Positions 11,424-23,645 of a stretch of DNA of 64,000 nt are shown in pieces. Source of the stretch: Antedon mediterranea (Eukaryota; Echinodermata; Crinoidea; Comatulida; Antedonidae). The stretch covers positions 10,299,001 to 10,363,000 of the forward strand of contig NC_092674.1 in the NCBI RefSeq assembly GCF_964355755.1, read 5' to 3'. The first letter of the stretch is position 1, and each line of letters starts with the position of its first letter. The notes under the pieces are model-generated. The model made no database searches and was not told the DNA's origin. It saw only the letters and a list, made by a program, of their open reading frames with translations. The translations under genes and the position numbers were made by a program.

Positions 11424-12338
11424 GTACTGTAGTATTACAGAAGAGACATCTTTAGTTTAGTTGACAAATGTATGAAATTAGCAATAAATATCCATAGATA
11501 CTGTGTACTATGTATGTGTGTGACGAATAAAGAAATCCATAAATTGAAAGCAAAATTACTTAATATGCTCCCTTCAAAACTGTTGGCGCTTGTCAACATT
11601 CTAAAAATATGCAGGAAGGAAGGACGAACTACTGTTTTTTTTTGTTGAACTCTGGATAAAAACAATACAAAGAGCTTTATATAGCATTTGTCCCAATACA
11701 AAATAAAAGACGATTAACTGATTGTTTTATTACATAACTAGTATAATTTTGTATAATCAATTTTTTTCCAGATCAATGTGATGATCATACTGATATGTCC
11801 ATTATCATAATAAAATAACAATAGAAATTCTTGATAAAGATTGGAAAATATTAGTACGATAAAAAGCAGAAAATATAAAAAAAAAATTAATATATAGAAT
11901 ACACACGTAATGTATTGTACATTTAAATTCTAAAATTCAGTTACAATTTGGAAGAAAAATATGATAACAATGCATAAAAAGGAGTAATAGCAGCCCAAAA
12001 TACATTTCAGCAGAAATATTTGTTTGGAAAAACAAAACGTTATACATAAATATGGCATTATAATTTCAGTGACATTTGGCTAATCCTAGCCAAACTGATT
12101 GATGATGATGATTTGTCCCTAGTAGAGTTGTAAAACCATCACCCAATTCCCACATGTTTTATCCTTATGTATGAACACAGGATTATAAAAAAAGCTGCGG
12201 ATTTAGTAGCAGTTATCATGAAAATAAATTACTAGTGGAACATTTCGTAATGAACATTTTTTTGCATTTAATTGCTAAGGTTGAACTGATGAGGTACTAT
12301 AAATCTATCACAGTATTTACGTATTATCTTACACAATT

Positions 12339-12480
12339 ATAGTAGAGCCTCTATTAGTGGGACAAAAGAAATGTCTCCTTAATAGAGGTTGGCCATACTG
12401 TGTTAAAACATATTGCTCCATGTTCATTTTTTGAAAGTGCCTCCTGAATAGGGATATGTCCTAAAGGAGGGGCGTTCTTT
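12339..12480. mobile_element. pogo/Tigger-like MITE
   Basis: Begins AGTAGAGCCTCTATTAGTGGG and continues AATAGAGGTTGGCC, GTGTTAAAACATATTGCTCC and CCTAAAGGAGGGGC, a near complete copy of the dispersed family. Confidence 0.7.
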
Positions 12481-12654
12481 ATATTGAAAAAAATTGAGAA
12501 ATTAAATTGGCAAGTAAAGTTGGTGCTGTACAGTATGATTGGCACCTCAAATTGGCAACAAGGGTACTTAAATTTTCACAATAAGCCATTGTTTAGGGCC
12601 AACATGAGGTATGGCAACTTGACAACTATAAAGTTGCTGAAGGACACATTTAAG

Positions 12655-13240
12655 TAGCACATACAAATTCTATGATGGGTACTTTGGGGAAAAGGGACAA
12701 CAATATTGGTAACTAAATTGATAATGATAGGCACATTTGAGTAATAAGGACAACAATATTGGCAACTAAAAGTGATATAATGGGTACTTTGGAGGCTAAA
12801 AGAAACAACAATATTGGCAAATAAATTGATACGATGGCCACATTTGGGTAAAGGACAACAATATTGGCGACAACAATATTGGCAAGAACAATATTGGCAA
12901 CTAAAATTGATATGATGGGCACTTTGGGGAAAAGGGACAACAATATTGGCAAATAAATGTATACAATGGGCACTTTTGGGTAATAAGGACAACAATATTG
13001 GCAACTAAAAGTGATATGATAGGCACATTGGGGAAAGAGACAACAATATTGGCAACTACAAATCGATATGATAGGCACTTTGGGGTAATAAGGACAAACA
13101 ATATTGGCAACTAAAAGCGATACAATGGGTACTTTTGAGTAATATTGGCAACTAACATTGAAATGATCGGTACTAAAATTGATATTATGGATACTTTTAG
13201 TATGGACAACATTGAAATGAGATGGGCACTTATGGGTAAA
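12655..13240. repeat. degenerate ~55-65-bp tandem array
   Basis: About ten units of the type GACAACAATATTGGCAACTA, then TGATATGATGGGCAC and TTTGGGGAAAAGG. A short sub-duplication of the ACAATATTGGC part lies near 12860-12900. Open minus-strand frames here (repeated CQYCC/ANIVV peptides) are repeat artefacts. Confidence 0.9.
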
Positions 13241-13838
13241 AAAAAACTAAACTAAAATTTGCAATATGGGAAACAGAAATTGGTACAATGGCAAACTATT
13301 AATAGATGAGCTTGACTAACAATTGGTAATTAACCTTTAGTAACATGAACAATAAAAATTATCGATTTTGTTACATCCAAACATAGTAATCTAAATAAAA
13401 TGTGTTTTGGTCTGTTATCATTACACACATTCAATGAGCTATGTACACACTGCTGTATTTCAGGAAAAGAATGTTGAGCCATATTATCGAATATTAACAC
13501 TGTAAAATATGGGTAGTGAACACCTACATGAAATAAAAACAGACCTACATTTGGAATGTCTAATCAAACTGTAGTTAACAAGACTTGACAATATAAAAGG
13601 CTGTACGCATCTCAACAGTAACTTTAACTTTGTACCGATATATTCATTTCTTGTAGTGTCGGTTAACATACATTTTTGAGTTCCAACAGTCATGCGAGGG
13701 GTCTCTATTACAATGGAGACTGACAAGATAACAATGGGATGCTAAAAAATAGTATACACTAAATACATGTTCTTTACAATCAATGTCATAATTAATGTTT
13801 TCAAATAGATGAATACAGATAAATTTTGGTCTAAATTT

Positions 13839-14068
13839 CATGGCTCGTAGAATCCAGATTTTGTTTGTTTCCCTGGGCAAGTGTCCTAGATGATCAAACA
13901 TCTGATTGAGACTGAACTGTACTGGTGTATTCCACAACTGATGCAAACATTGTTGTTTTCCCTTGGATTTTACTTGGTTGCCAATCGGGACTGACCCTTT
14001 TAGTTGCCCTACTGTACATAAATGTTTGGTTTCCTCTGGACCAGGGCAACTAATTCTGGAGCTCAGTG
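13839..14068. mobile_element. 230-bp MITE related to the 38894-40788 element
   Basis: The left end CATGGCTCGTAGAATCC and right end (reverse complement) CACTGAGCTCCAGAATTA correspond to CAGGGCTCGCAGAATC of the larger element. The interior keeps the TTGCC...GGGCAA signature in several places. It looks like an older, internally deleted relative. Confidence 0.55.
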
Positions 14069-14302
14069 AAAGTTCTTTTATTTAAAATTTAGTAGTTACT
14101 GTAAGTGGTGAACCAGTTGAAAATAAAAAAAATCATCGTAATCTGAACAAAATAAATTCATTCACCTCTATACATAAATGGTATAGTGTACCAACCCCAT
14201 TTTAAGTTTGTGTACAAACGAAATAAATTCATGATGTCCATGAAATATACAGGCAAGTACAAAATAACTACATATTCACAATATTTATATGTCATCACTT
14301 AC

Positions 14303-14344
14303 CTTGAATATAGCGTCCATAGAGCGTCCTTGAGGCTGAGAATT
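14303..14344 (-). CDS. AFF: AFF exon 4: 42-nt small exon, first half of ELL-binding segment
   Basis: The acceptor TATCTTTGTAG and donor AAG|GTAAGTGATG enclose exactly 42 nt, too short to appear as an open reading frame of its own. It encodes 14 residues, NSQPQGRSMDAIFK, phase 0 at both ends. Joined to exon 5 it reads SMDAIFK|EMIDIQCPLTALPTP, which parallels the vertebrate AFF4 stretch VDEILKEM...PPLTAIHTP that binds the ELL occludin-homology domain. Because it is frame-neutral, skipping would delete the first part of that motif without a frameshift. Confidence 0.86.
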
Positions 14345-15908
14345 CTACAAAGATAAACAAAATTATGATTAGTTGTGATAAAAAAATTGGTAATTTCTTT
14401 TCAAGCAGCAGATAGGCATTAATATGCCATTAAGAAAACGAGTATGGATGAGTTTAGTGAATTGCCTTTTGAACTTCCCTGTATTATGCATCTAATCTAT
14501 TCTGAACGTACTTGCAATAAAATAAAATTAAGCTTTAGTAGTATTGACATGAACATATGGGTTATTAATCAAGTTATATTGCTAACAAACAATATAAATA
14601 CTAATTAACTCTTATTTCTTAAACAAAGCATAGCAAGAAATTGAATGAATTTAATGATATTAAATTGTTGTTAAACATATTGATTTGATTGTTTAAAATG
14701 CATAAAATAAAAGAAATTAGATTCATTCCAAATAAATAATTTATAAATAAAATTGTTGTTAAAATATTTATGAATGACATTAAGAAATGACGTTAAAAAC
14801 TACTCCTTATTTCTTTTAAATATTTTAAAACTGTTAATATATTAAAAAAAATGGGGCCTTTTTTTTCCTCAAATAAATGCCTTACACAAGCATACACAAT
14901 ATTGTATTACAACACATTTCTGTTTTTAGTAAAATTCATTGATTGGCATGATCTGTTTACCAAGCCTTTGATATTTTATCACTTCTCGATATTAAATTGT
15001 GTTGCATTTTTTCATATCTATGGGGTATTCATTTGAATATACATTATACCATATTACACCCCAAAAAAATAAAGGCCTCCACCGAATAAATGCCTCCCTC
15101 AAATAAACGCCCATTTAAAAACCTTCCTGAACAATAAACACCCCGGGGCAATTATTTCGAATTAAATACGGTATTGTATTAATGCTTTTTTTGTGTTTTG
15201 TGTTTGTATTTCTTGTATTAATAAGAAACTGTTTTTTTTTCTTAAATTTTTGTAGAATTTCTTATCTGAAGCATAATTTGTTATTGAGTTGAAACAGCTA
15301 TGAAATGACAATAAAGAATATAATGTTAGTTTCAAATGGCATGATGAAGACATTAACACCAATAAATACATTACATTCACATTTTAATGTTTTTAAATAG
15401 AATACAAATTAGAAATAAATAGAACAAATATTATCAAATGTATCTGTAAATATCAAACAAAAGCGATAAAATTCTTAATAATTATCTACATTAAGATTTA
15501 ACGATTTAAATAAGACTAATAATAAACCGAAAAAACCCATTATTAATGTTCAAACACAAAACAACGACGACGTCGCAGCGTTTGGTGATGATCGATCACG
15601 TCAGAAATCACGTCAATAAAGATAGTCGGTCAGTTGATTTTACTGCGTGTCCTTTTATAATTGAGTGTTTACGTTTTGTTGTGTGTCTCTAGTCAATGAC
15701 GGAGGAGTAATTAGACCCAAGGTGACGAGACCACTTTGTTGCCAAAACGAGTTTGATAAAAGCTAGTTAACTGTGTACACATGATGGATAGGATACATGT
15801 TTCACAATATTTCAAACTGTGACATATTTAGATTCTACATGTTTTAATTGACACATAACCTTTGATGATAATGGCAATGTTTGAATGATTTTACTTTGAA
15901 TTTAAAAA

Positions 15909-15960
15909 AAAATTTAAAATCATGTATTAATATTTATATTAATACATGATTTTAAATTTT
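15909..15960. repeat. perfect inverted repeat, 25-bp arms, 2-nt spacer
   Basis: The left arm (15909-15933) and right arm (15936-15960) are exact reverse complements around TT. The arms contain ATCATGTATTAATAT. A transcript crossing it could fold into a long hairpin. Confidence 0.95.
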
Positions 15961-18829
15961 CTTGTTTGAATGTACAATAATACATTCTAAATAGGTATGA
16001 ATGTAAAACAACAAAATAAAAATCAAAACAATAATGTCCTAATAATAAAAACATACAATTGTTATTATTGTATAATGTAGACCCAATGACAATAAAACAA
16101 TTCCTGCGAATATTATTGTCATAGTTACAGTACTTATTTAACATTTGTCTTTAATGGTTGAACTTCATTTATTACTATAATAACAGTAAAAAGCAATAAC
16201 TTAGTAAAACTGTGTTATGGAAAGTGATCAGAAGGAATACATGTCTTGGGAATAATACATGGGAAATTGGGAGGAAAATCGGTTTTGAGAAAAAATACAC
16301 GAGACAATAAAGATTACCGTTGGCCTTTGAACGAATGCGAAGTGTTTTTTTCTCCCTTCTTCAATTAAACAAGATCAACCTGTGTGATAATTGTGCCTTA
16401 GTTCTTCCACTTGACGAGTTCTAACTTGTTAAATCAATCTGTATTTCCTGAGTACATAACAGATCTCACAACTAAATTAGAGCAAGTCTTCCATCTTAAG
16501 GCTAGCTATTATTTCTCATTACTAACAACAGTGACAGTGACAGCTTACTAATACACAGTACACATTTTAAATTGTATCACACAAACATTGGATGTGAGCA
16601 TACATCATAGTTTAAAAATGTTTAAGATGTCTACAGAACATTTAAAAACTATAAAAAAAGAACACATTGGATTATTTTAAACAATTTTTTCCGCCAATAC
16701 TTTTTCCGTTTAAATTATTTTTTTTTAGAAAAGTTTGTCATTTTGAAATTTCAATACATTGAAAGTGCACAGTATATTGTACAAGTAAATACAATACAGT
16801 ACCCATAATATAATACAACATACACATGGAAAAGATATAGGGAAATATATAGTCACGCCAACGTCCATTTTTCCAAAGGCTACAAAAAATAAATTCATAA
16901 ATAATAGAATATTGTCATCCTATTTTGACCGAAAAACTAGCAAAAATATAATTGATAATTTCCATCAATCAGCCTCAACTATTATTGAAAGAGATTTTTC
17001 AATGTTTTTGCCAAAATCTACGAGCCATGTTAATTATATGTAGGAAGCATGTCCGGAGTTACAGTTAGTTTCCGGCATTGGTGTTTCCCATGGCAACATG
17101 GGTTCTCTACAGCATATCTCCTTTAGGGAGCCATAATTAGTGAACAACATTTTTGTATACATTTTCCCTTTTTAAGGTATTTCCCAATTATAGCATTTTA
17201 TTAGTGTCAGTTATCCATAATAATTGTGTTGATAAAATTGTGAATAAGAAAATTTATTTTGGCAGATGTCTCTAGTGGAAAGTAAAAATAGATGTTGTTG
17301 AGCTGTGTTATTTCATTTTCAATACTTCATTAAATAATTTCTAAAAGGAGATTTCTAAAATAACTTGTCATCATTTTAACTTTATCTAAACTTTCTCTAA
17401 TAAAAGATTTTGTCGTCATCTCAATATCTTCTACTTTCTAACTTTTAAAGCTTAGGTACTGTACAAGGATGGATTTTAGATAACAATTTGTTAAATTTAC
17501 ATAAATTTAAAATTTCACATCATCACATCAAAAAATATTGTAAAATAAAGTATTTTGAAAAAAAATGTCAGTAGTGGTCATTCAAATATTGATGTTAACT
17601 TCAAGATAGCGCATAATAAAAATCTTAAGTTAATGAAAATACCAAAAATGTAATCATACTGTATCTGAATGATACTTTAATATCTTTTTTGCCATATCTT
17701 TAAGGTCATATTAAGCCAGATTGACTTATATCTTATCTAATATACTTTATTCTATCTCTCAAGTTCAATTACAATTTTATAGTATTAGTAGTTAACAAAT
17801 TCAGCTAATTAAAATTAAAATAAAGGATTATGGTACAGTATATTTCTGTGTTAAAATAACAAAAAAATATTATATTATTATCAATTTATTTATTAAGAAC
17901 GGTTAGCGGGTATACAGTAATTAGATAATTGAAACCAGAGCAAGGTTATTGTGTTACCTCTCAGTGAAGATGTAATTTTTATCATTATGGTATGATGGCA
18001 CAATTAGGTCACATCCTTCAATCCAATGCAAATATTTGTTATAGCGGAAGGGGCTGAATGCCAAGATGTTTGAGAGTCAAGATCATTGAATTTAAACATG
18101 TTAATAATATTCATTCAATCTTTATTTCGGAATCTCTGGTACATAGAAAGTAACAGGAATATATAAAGTGTTCTTTAAACAAACTTACACTGTTTTTACA
18201 GCCCAAAATTCAACATACAGTACCTTGAATTTGTTTAAAAAACATTATATATTTATACAATACGTATACGTAACTTTCATTTGTTAATGTACATTTTTCA
18301 AGATAATTAGTTAAAGATGTATTTGTTCCTTTGACTAATTCCAACAAAATAGAAAAAATTGAAGGTTTTGAAAAAAGGTGGCTCATTTTGAAGTATCGTA
18401 ATAATTATTAACTATCACCAAAAGTTTTTCGGAAAAAAAATCATTTAACTGAAATACGGACGTTTTTTTGTTGAAAAAATAAGTTTTCGATAAAAACATA
18501 TCCCATAATGAAACGCGCTTGTTAGGCTACTCTGTATGCATAATAATAAACTTCCTTATGATCTGTGTGAAAATACCTTCTCAACCGTGACGAGTTGTAA
18601 ACAATCCTAATTAGCATATGCATAATGCGTACTCATGGTTTGAAATATTTGTTTACTTTCGCTCGCGACAATTTTCCAGATGAAATGTAATCAAACTAAA
18701 ATTACCTGTTAATTACGTAAACTTGTTATTTTTAGCTCGACTTTTCGACGTAAAGTGAATAACTTTAATATTACTTTGATATGGCCACTTTCAATTTAGA
18801 ATATTTTAACCTTCATTTTGTTGTGTTTC

Positions 18830-18955
18830 AAGGGAATATACATCTTTAAGGTTTTACGTTTTTATATTGTGTTTTAAATTGTATTGTATGTTTCTAAGCT
18901 CAGGAAAACAAATTTCATGTAATATTATGTGACAATAAATTGAATATTGAATCTA
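18830..18955 (+). mobile_element. LINE 3' tail (L2-like)
   Basis: AAACAAATTTCATGTAATAT, then GTGACAATAAATTGAATATTG, followed by GAAT-type repeats, matches the usual 'ACAATAAA + (TTGAAT)n' ending of L2/CR1-type elements. No coding part remains. Confidence 0.5.
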
Positions 18956-19178
18956 GGAATATAAAGGTTTTGAAGTAATAGTATTGTAACAATTGAAAGA
19001 AAAGCATTGAGATTTGAGTCTTGGTTAGGACTAAATTTTAATTTCTTGCATATTTTCCATTTTTATTTTATCACACTTATTTTTTATCAATCAGTGGTTT
19101 AGAATTTCTATGCATTAAAAAAGGATATGTCACATGAAAAATATCTAATTTGTTTAAGAATAAAGAAATAGTGCTTAC

Positions 19179-19958
19179 CTTTGAACTTGGGCGGTCAGGT
19201 GTATCCTCTTGATCGTCATTATCCAAATCAAAGATACTTGACATTAAATCTGTTTTTGCATTGTTGATATTACCTGTAGTTAATATTTTTAATTCTAGTT
19301 CTGGCTTTGTATCAGACATTTTTGTACTTGAAGATTCCTTTGACTTTGGTTTTGATTTTTGCTCCGTCCAATCAGGTCGTTGCATATTATTTTTTGTTGG
19401 TTTTGCACTGGTTATAGTCATCTCACTTTTTACTGAACTAGCAGGACGTGAATGACTGCTACTTTTGGCTTTTTCTTTACTTACTGGAGATTTCGGAATT
19501 TGAGGACGTTCTGATTTTACTGGCGTGGTTTTTATATCTTGCGGTTTTGAATGAGAAGATGATGGACGATGTTGAGATGAACTTGATTGTTGGGTTGTGT
19601 TTGCAGTGTTTTTACTTTTTCCAGGATGCTTTTGATGACTACTACTACTATTACTAGATTTTGATGGATTACTAGTAATAGCACCATTCTTTTTAGATTT
19701 CTCTTTTCTTTCTTTATTGTAAGGCGACGACGTAGAGGAAGAGGGCTTAGATTTGTCTGTAGAGTTATTTAAAATCTTTGGACTGTTTGTACGAAGTGGG
19801 TTGTTTGATTTAAGCGAGGTGGGTGTTGGTAACTGATTTGGCACACCGATGATGTTAGTCGACGGTACATGTGAATCGATCAATGGTCGGAAAGACTTGT
19901 AAGGTCCCAGAATACTTTGTAAACGAGATTCGATATCATCACTTGGATCCGAAACCTG
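19179..19958 (-). CDS. AFF: AFF exon 3: P-TEFb-binding segment and Ser/Lys-rich disordered region
   Basis: A 780-nt exon (260 codons, phase 0 to 0) between a CAGCAG acceptor and the donor AAG|GTAAGC at 19178. Near its start SRLQSILGPY, then FRPLID and IIGVPNQLPTP, follow the vertebrate order SRIQSMLGNY...FIGD...LVAIPKPTVPP that docks on cyclin T1/CDK9. Next come about 170 residues of low-complexity Ser, Lys, Pro, Gln and Asn (runs such as SSNSSSSHQKH), typical of the family's unstructured linker. Near the end QRPDWTEQ and ELELKILTTG resemble short conserved stretches ahead of the ELL-binding site. The last part is acidic (FDLDNDDQEDTPD). Antisense open frames over 19261-19657 are shadows of this Ser-rich codon use. 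The upstream reading into the intron and downstream past AAG are not coding. Confidence 0.93.
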
Positions 19959-20256
19959 CTGTGGAAATAAATAAAATAAAAATTCAGGACTAAAAAATAT
20001 CACTTTAAATGGAATTACCGAAAAGCTTCATAATACCTATAGTAATATAGTAATAATGGTATTAAAACTCGTATTTCCCCTCGTTTGTTTAAGGGAAAGT
20101 GTAATACGGGTGTCCCAAATAAGGGGTTTTACCATACTATATTTTATAATATATAAGATTTGTACTTCTCATAGAAGTTTATCTAATGAACAAAATTACA
20201 TTATTCAAATACAAAATTGCTGTCCATCAGCTCTTATAACATAACCATATACTTAC
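19959..20256 (-). other. AFF intron 2 (298 bp)
   Basis: Donor GTAAGTATAT at 20256 and acceptor TTTATTTCCACAG ending at 19959, or CAGCAG ending at 19956. It contains a short pogo-like fragment (about 20060-20130: GTTTGTTTAAGGGAAAGTG, AATAAGGGGTTTTACC). Confidence 0.85.
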
Positions 20257-20365
20257 TCGAATTGGTTGTGAGAATGTTGGCGTTATCTGCACCGGTTTTT
20301 TCTGTTTTTCTTGTCTTTCTATGCGTGCCCTCTCACGCTCCGATTCTCGTTCTCTCTCCATTGCA
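20257..20365 (-). CDS. AFF: AFF exon 2: charged ERER/RQEK segment
   Basis: Acceptor TTTATTTCAG before 20365 and donor CGA|GTAAGT at 20256 bound 109 nt: one base finishing a Ser codon, then 36 codons. The translation begins AMERERESERERARIERQEK and ends PTFSQPIR. In vertebrate AFF4 the equivalent stretch is the Arg/Glu-rich helix-like region followed by a short 'PLFAEPYK' segment, and PTFSQPIR sits in the corresponding place. This leads directly into the cyclin T-binding part of P-TEFb recruitment. The exon ends in phase 0. Its internal ATG (20361-20359) makes it a possible alternative first coding exon. Only 298 bp separates it from exon 3. Confidence 0.88.
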
Positions 20366-20559
20366 CTGAAATAAAAAGATAGTGTTTCGTGAAGCCATAT
20401 ATCTCAAAATTGATGTTACACAAAACAGAGATAAAATAAGATTAAACAATAAAATAATCCTTCTTAATACAATCATTTACAAACATAATTTTTCAACATG
20501 AATTCACGAAACATTGATAAGATTTTGTACAATAATATTTAAATAGCCTGTTCCCATAA

Positions 20560-20702
20560 TGTAATACAGTAGTGCCTTGGGATCTAGGAAAGTGTTCCCT
20601 GAATTAGGGTTGGCTTTACTGTTTAAAAAATATATATTTCCTCCTCTCTAGTTTATAATGAAAAGTGTCACCTGAATAGAGGTGTGTGGGCCTTCTACTA
20701 TA
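20560..20702. mobile_element. pogo/Tigger-like MITE
   Basis: TACAGTAGTGCCTTGGGATC, GAATTAGGGTTGGC, AAAAGTGTCACCTGAATAG and GGCCTTCTACTATAAT give both ends of the family layout in a worn copy. Confidence 0.55.
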
Positions 20703-21139
20703 ATCGCTCAAAAACTACCGTCAATAGTTATAAAGGAGAGACTCCTGCCTCATTCTCTTACTCATTTCCTTTGTTTCGGAGGAAGATCCTAAACCAGCCT
20801 AAACCATGTACAGTAACCTTCTAGGACCCCTGAATTCCTAATCATGCTTAGTACTTTATCTAAATTTGTTCAATATCATAAGCAAATGCTACAGAATCTC
20901 ATGTGTTTCACGCTCCATTATACATTGATACACACACAACATGTGACATACTGTATGGAATTTATTTAGGATACTTGAAAAATATCGTATGTGGAGAGAC
21001 AGCGCTGAGAATAATAACAATTACAAACATGACTAAATATACGGGAAACGAATTGAAATACTATATTTATTATTATTAATAAAGAGAAGATCAATATTGA
21101 ATCTTGAGTTTAAATTGTTTTCTGTAGAAGAAATAAAAA

Positions 21140-21285
21140 ACACAACAGCACTTCATAAATAATCAGAAGCAGAACTGCTTTTCACTGTGAGCAGCTAATG
21201 AGTGGAACAAATTACCATGCCATACTGTTAATGCTTCATTAATAAATACATTTAAAACTTCATTCCCATTTATTTCACAATTTTC
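21140..21285 (+). pseudogene. LINE C-terminal relic
   Basis: The plus strand reads NEWNKLPCHTVNASLINTFK then TSFPF after a frame break. It is the WN.LP..VVNA.S...FK signature of LINE reverse transcriptase C-termini. Upstream codons contain stops. Confidence 0.6.
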
Positions 21286-21414
21286 ATAAAATAATAAACT
21301 ACTGTATCACCTGAAATTTAAACCATAAAGTAGAACTTTGTCTGGATCACGCATATTATTAAGGGATACTTTCTGTAAAATAAACTACAGTATGGAGAAT
21401 ATATATTTTAGCAC

Positions 21415-21482
21415 TATAGCCAAACTCCTATTTAGTGAACCCTGTTAAGGGGACATTTTGTTGAGTTCTTCAAGGAGTGTTG
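21415..21482. mobile_element. pogo/Tigger-like fragment
   Basis: GCCAAACTCCTATTTAGTG, then TAAGGGGACATTTTGTTG and TCAAGGAGTGTT, is a short piece of the GGGGACA family. Confidence 0.55.
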
Positions 21483-21894
21483 TACTAATGTATATATACA
21501 AATAGGATTTTATACTGTAGTCAGGTTTGTAGAATCTAGTTGAACAAGGTACAGTACTTTATACCTCATATTAATAGATTATTTGAAAAGAAAAGAGTAA
21601 TGAATAAGACAAAGCAAAAACAAATCTTAACAGTAGCTAAATAATCTGAATGAACTTAGAAAGATTTCTTCGAAATGAAACTTATAAGGCGGCCTATGAA
21701 CGGAAGTAACGTAGTTAAATTGATGATAACATTATACTTTCTGTACTTTCTGTATGAATATGTAACCTTTGCACCGTATAATAGCACTGTAAAAGTATAC
21801 TATAAAACACACCAACAATAAACAAACTACAGGTATATCAATTTACTGATGCATGGCTGGTATGGCTGTGATGTTTATTGACAACATAAGGAGT

Positions 21895-22005
21895 GGACAC
21901 ATGTTAACAACCTCTATTCAGGTGACAATTCACTATTAGTTTAAAGGGGAACTTTGATACAGTAGGCACCAAAAGTCTCCCCTTAATAGGGGGTCTACTG
22001 TAATA
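21895..22005. mobile_element. pogo/Tigger-like MITE fragment
   Basis: AACCTCTATTCAGGTGACAA, AAGGGGAACTTTGATACAG and CCCCTTAATAGGGGGTCTAC, ending CTGTA. The right terminus is well preserved. Confidence 0.6.
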
Positions 22006-23405
22006 ATACCATAAGCTTTAATGACAGAAAAAGGATTGCTAAAACGACTGACCCTAGCGGATTTGAAATAGAAACTACTTAAGCATATTGCATATTACAC
22101 TATACACACAAAACAGGAATCTAATTCATCAAAGTCTGACATCAGCAAAATAATGAAATTCAAGCCTATGTATCTTACACATGGATATCATAACATATTA
22201 GAAGTAAATTAGGTCAAATCTTATTGTCTGACCTATATAAATCATTCATTATTGTTCCAATTCAACTATCAATGCACTTCAATCAAGACCAGCATCTTTT
22301 CAAAATGTTTGATAAATATAATATAATGCTCTTTGTGCTCTAAGGGCTATTAAAACCTGTACAAGGCTTTTGCATAGTTAGCCTATGACAATAGAAAGCC
22401 AAAGGGTTAGGTTCGGGATAAAAGGTGAATTGACGTTACGGAAAAATGTTGCAACATTGGAGAATAAGATATAATAAAGGTCTATCTTAAGAAATAACAT
22501 TATGGTTTAGGAAAATATTAGAGACAATAGCTATTATAATATATGATATGTTACATTTATTTCAAAGGGTATTAAAGTGTTGAACTATGCTTTCTTAGTA
22601 TTAGAACCCTGTTAAGAATAGATAAGGCTAGGAGCTTGGCAAGATCAATTACTTTAACTAAAGTACAACACAGACTGCCAACAGACAACATTCGAATATG
22701 CTTGGGTTAATGCTGAATCTAAACACAAGATTCACCTTAAAACTTCCCATAGAATATTACATAATTAAGAATAGTACTCTGTGAAAGTTTCCCGTCACTT
22801 TTTCTAACTTCAGAAAAACATATAACAAATTAAGTTGAGCTACTACTAAAATACTAATCTTTTATTAGGATACAAACCCTAACATAAGACTTTTAAAACT
22901 ATGTCCAAGTCCAATTGGAGAGCAACTCTCTTGACCTTACAGTGGAACTAGTGCACTCACAACCAACTCCTGGTCTATCAATGAAGTTCTTCAACGTTCT
23001 TGCAAAGCAACATCATTTTTGTTTTTTTAAATTAATTATGACATAATATTTCCTCCTACACAATCAAAACTACGTATAAACATTGTTCTATTTTTAGCAC
23101 TTTTTCAATCAAATTAATTATCTGTTTATGTTTTATTACGTCAGGAAAGTCCTCCTCCACCACCTTAACATATACAAAACAAAAATGTAGTGTTGAATTT
23201 TAAAATCATTTTATACTTTTCAAAAAATGTACCATCTTTTAAAGATACTGTGACTCTAACATTCAGTTTTGTTTGATTTTATAGATCTATTTTAACCAAA
23301 TAAATATCTTCATTAAAATATGAATTATTTTCCTAAAGGTACTGAACATAGGAATCCCTCTCAATCAGTAAAGAGCCCTCACAAACACATCTCATACCAG
23401 CCCCT

Positions 23406-23645
23406 TGTAGACATCCCTCCCCTCAGTAGACATCCCTCCCCTCAGTAGACATCCCTCCCCTCAGTAGACATCCCTCCCCTCAGTAGACATCCCTCCCCTC
23501 AGTAGACATCCCTCCCCTCAGTAGACATCCCTCCCCTCAGTAGACATCCCTCGCCTCAGTAGACATCCCTCCCCTCAGTAGACATCCCTCCCCCTCAATA
23601 GACATCCCTCCCACTCAATAGACATCCCTCCCACTCAGTAGACAC
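23406..23645. repeat. 19-bp minisatellite, about 12 copies
   Basis: The unit is CAGTAGACATCCCTCCCCT. The first seven or eight copies are nearly identical, while the last few drift to CCCTCAATAGAC and CACTCAGTAGAC. It is C-rich on the plus strand. The drift at one edge suggests the array grew from its left part. Confidence 0.95.

Larger units (their letters stand above)
7788..14302 (-). other. AFF intron 4
   Basis: About 6.5 kb between exons 4 and 5. It holds two pogo-like fragments, a hairpin, a TTAA-flanked MITE, a TGTCTACACT-family MITE, a LINE 3' end, a degenerate ~60-bp array and a CAGGGCTCG-type MITE. The stretches 8210-8690, 8850-9210, 10030-11000, 11430-12330 and 13240-13830 show nothing else I could interpret. 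Confidence 0.75.
14345..19178 (-). other. AFF intron 3
   Basis: About 4.8 kb. It contains the 52-nt palindrome and a LINE 3' tail listed separately. The intervals 14400-15900, 15970-18790 and 18960-19170 are AT-rich with no gene or repeat I could identify. Confidence 0.75.

Noticed and set aside
12576-13110. Cys/Val-rich minus-strand frames
   Set aside because: Shadow of the degenerate ~60-bp array; the peptides repeat with the DNA unit and there is no start context or splice model.
19261-19657. Plus-strand frames opposite the large exon
   Set aside because: Antisense shadows of the AFF Ser/Lys-rich exon.
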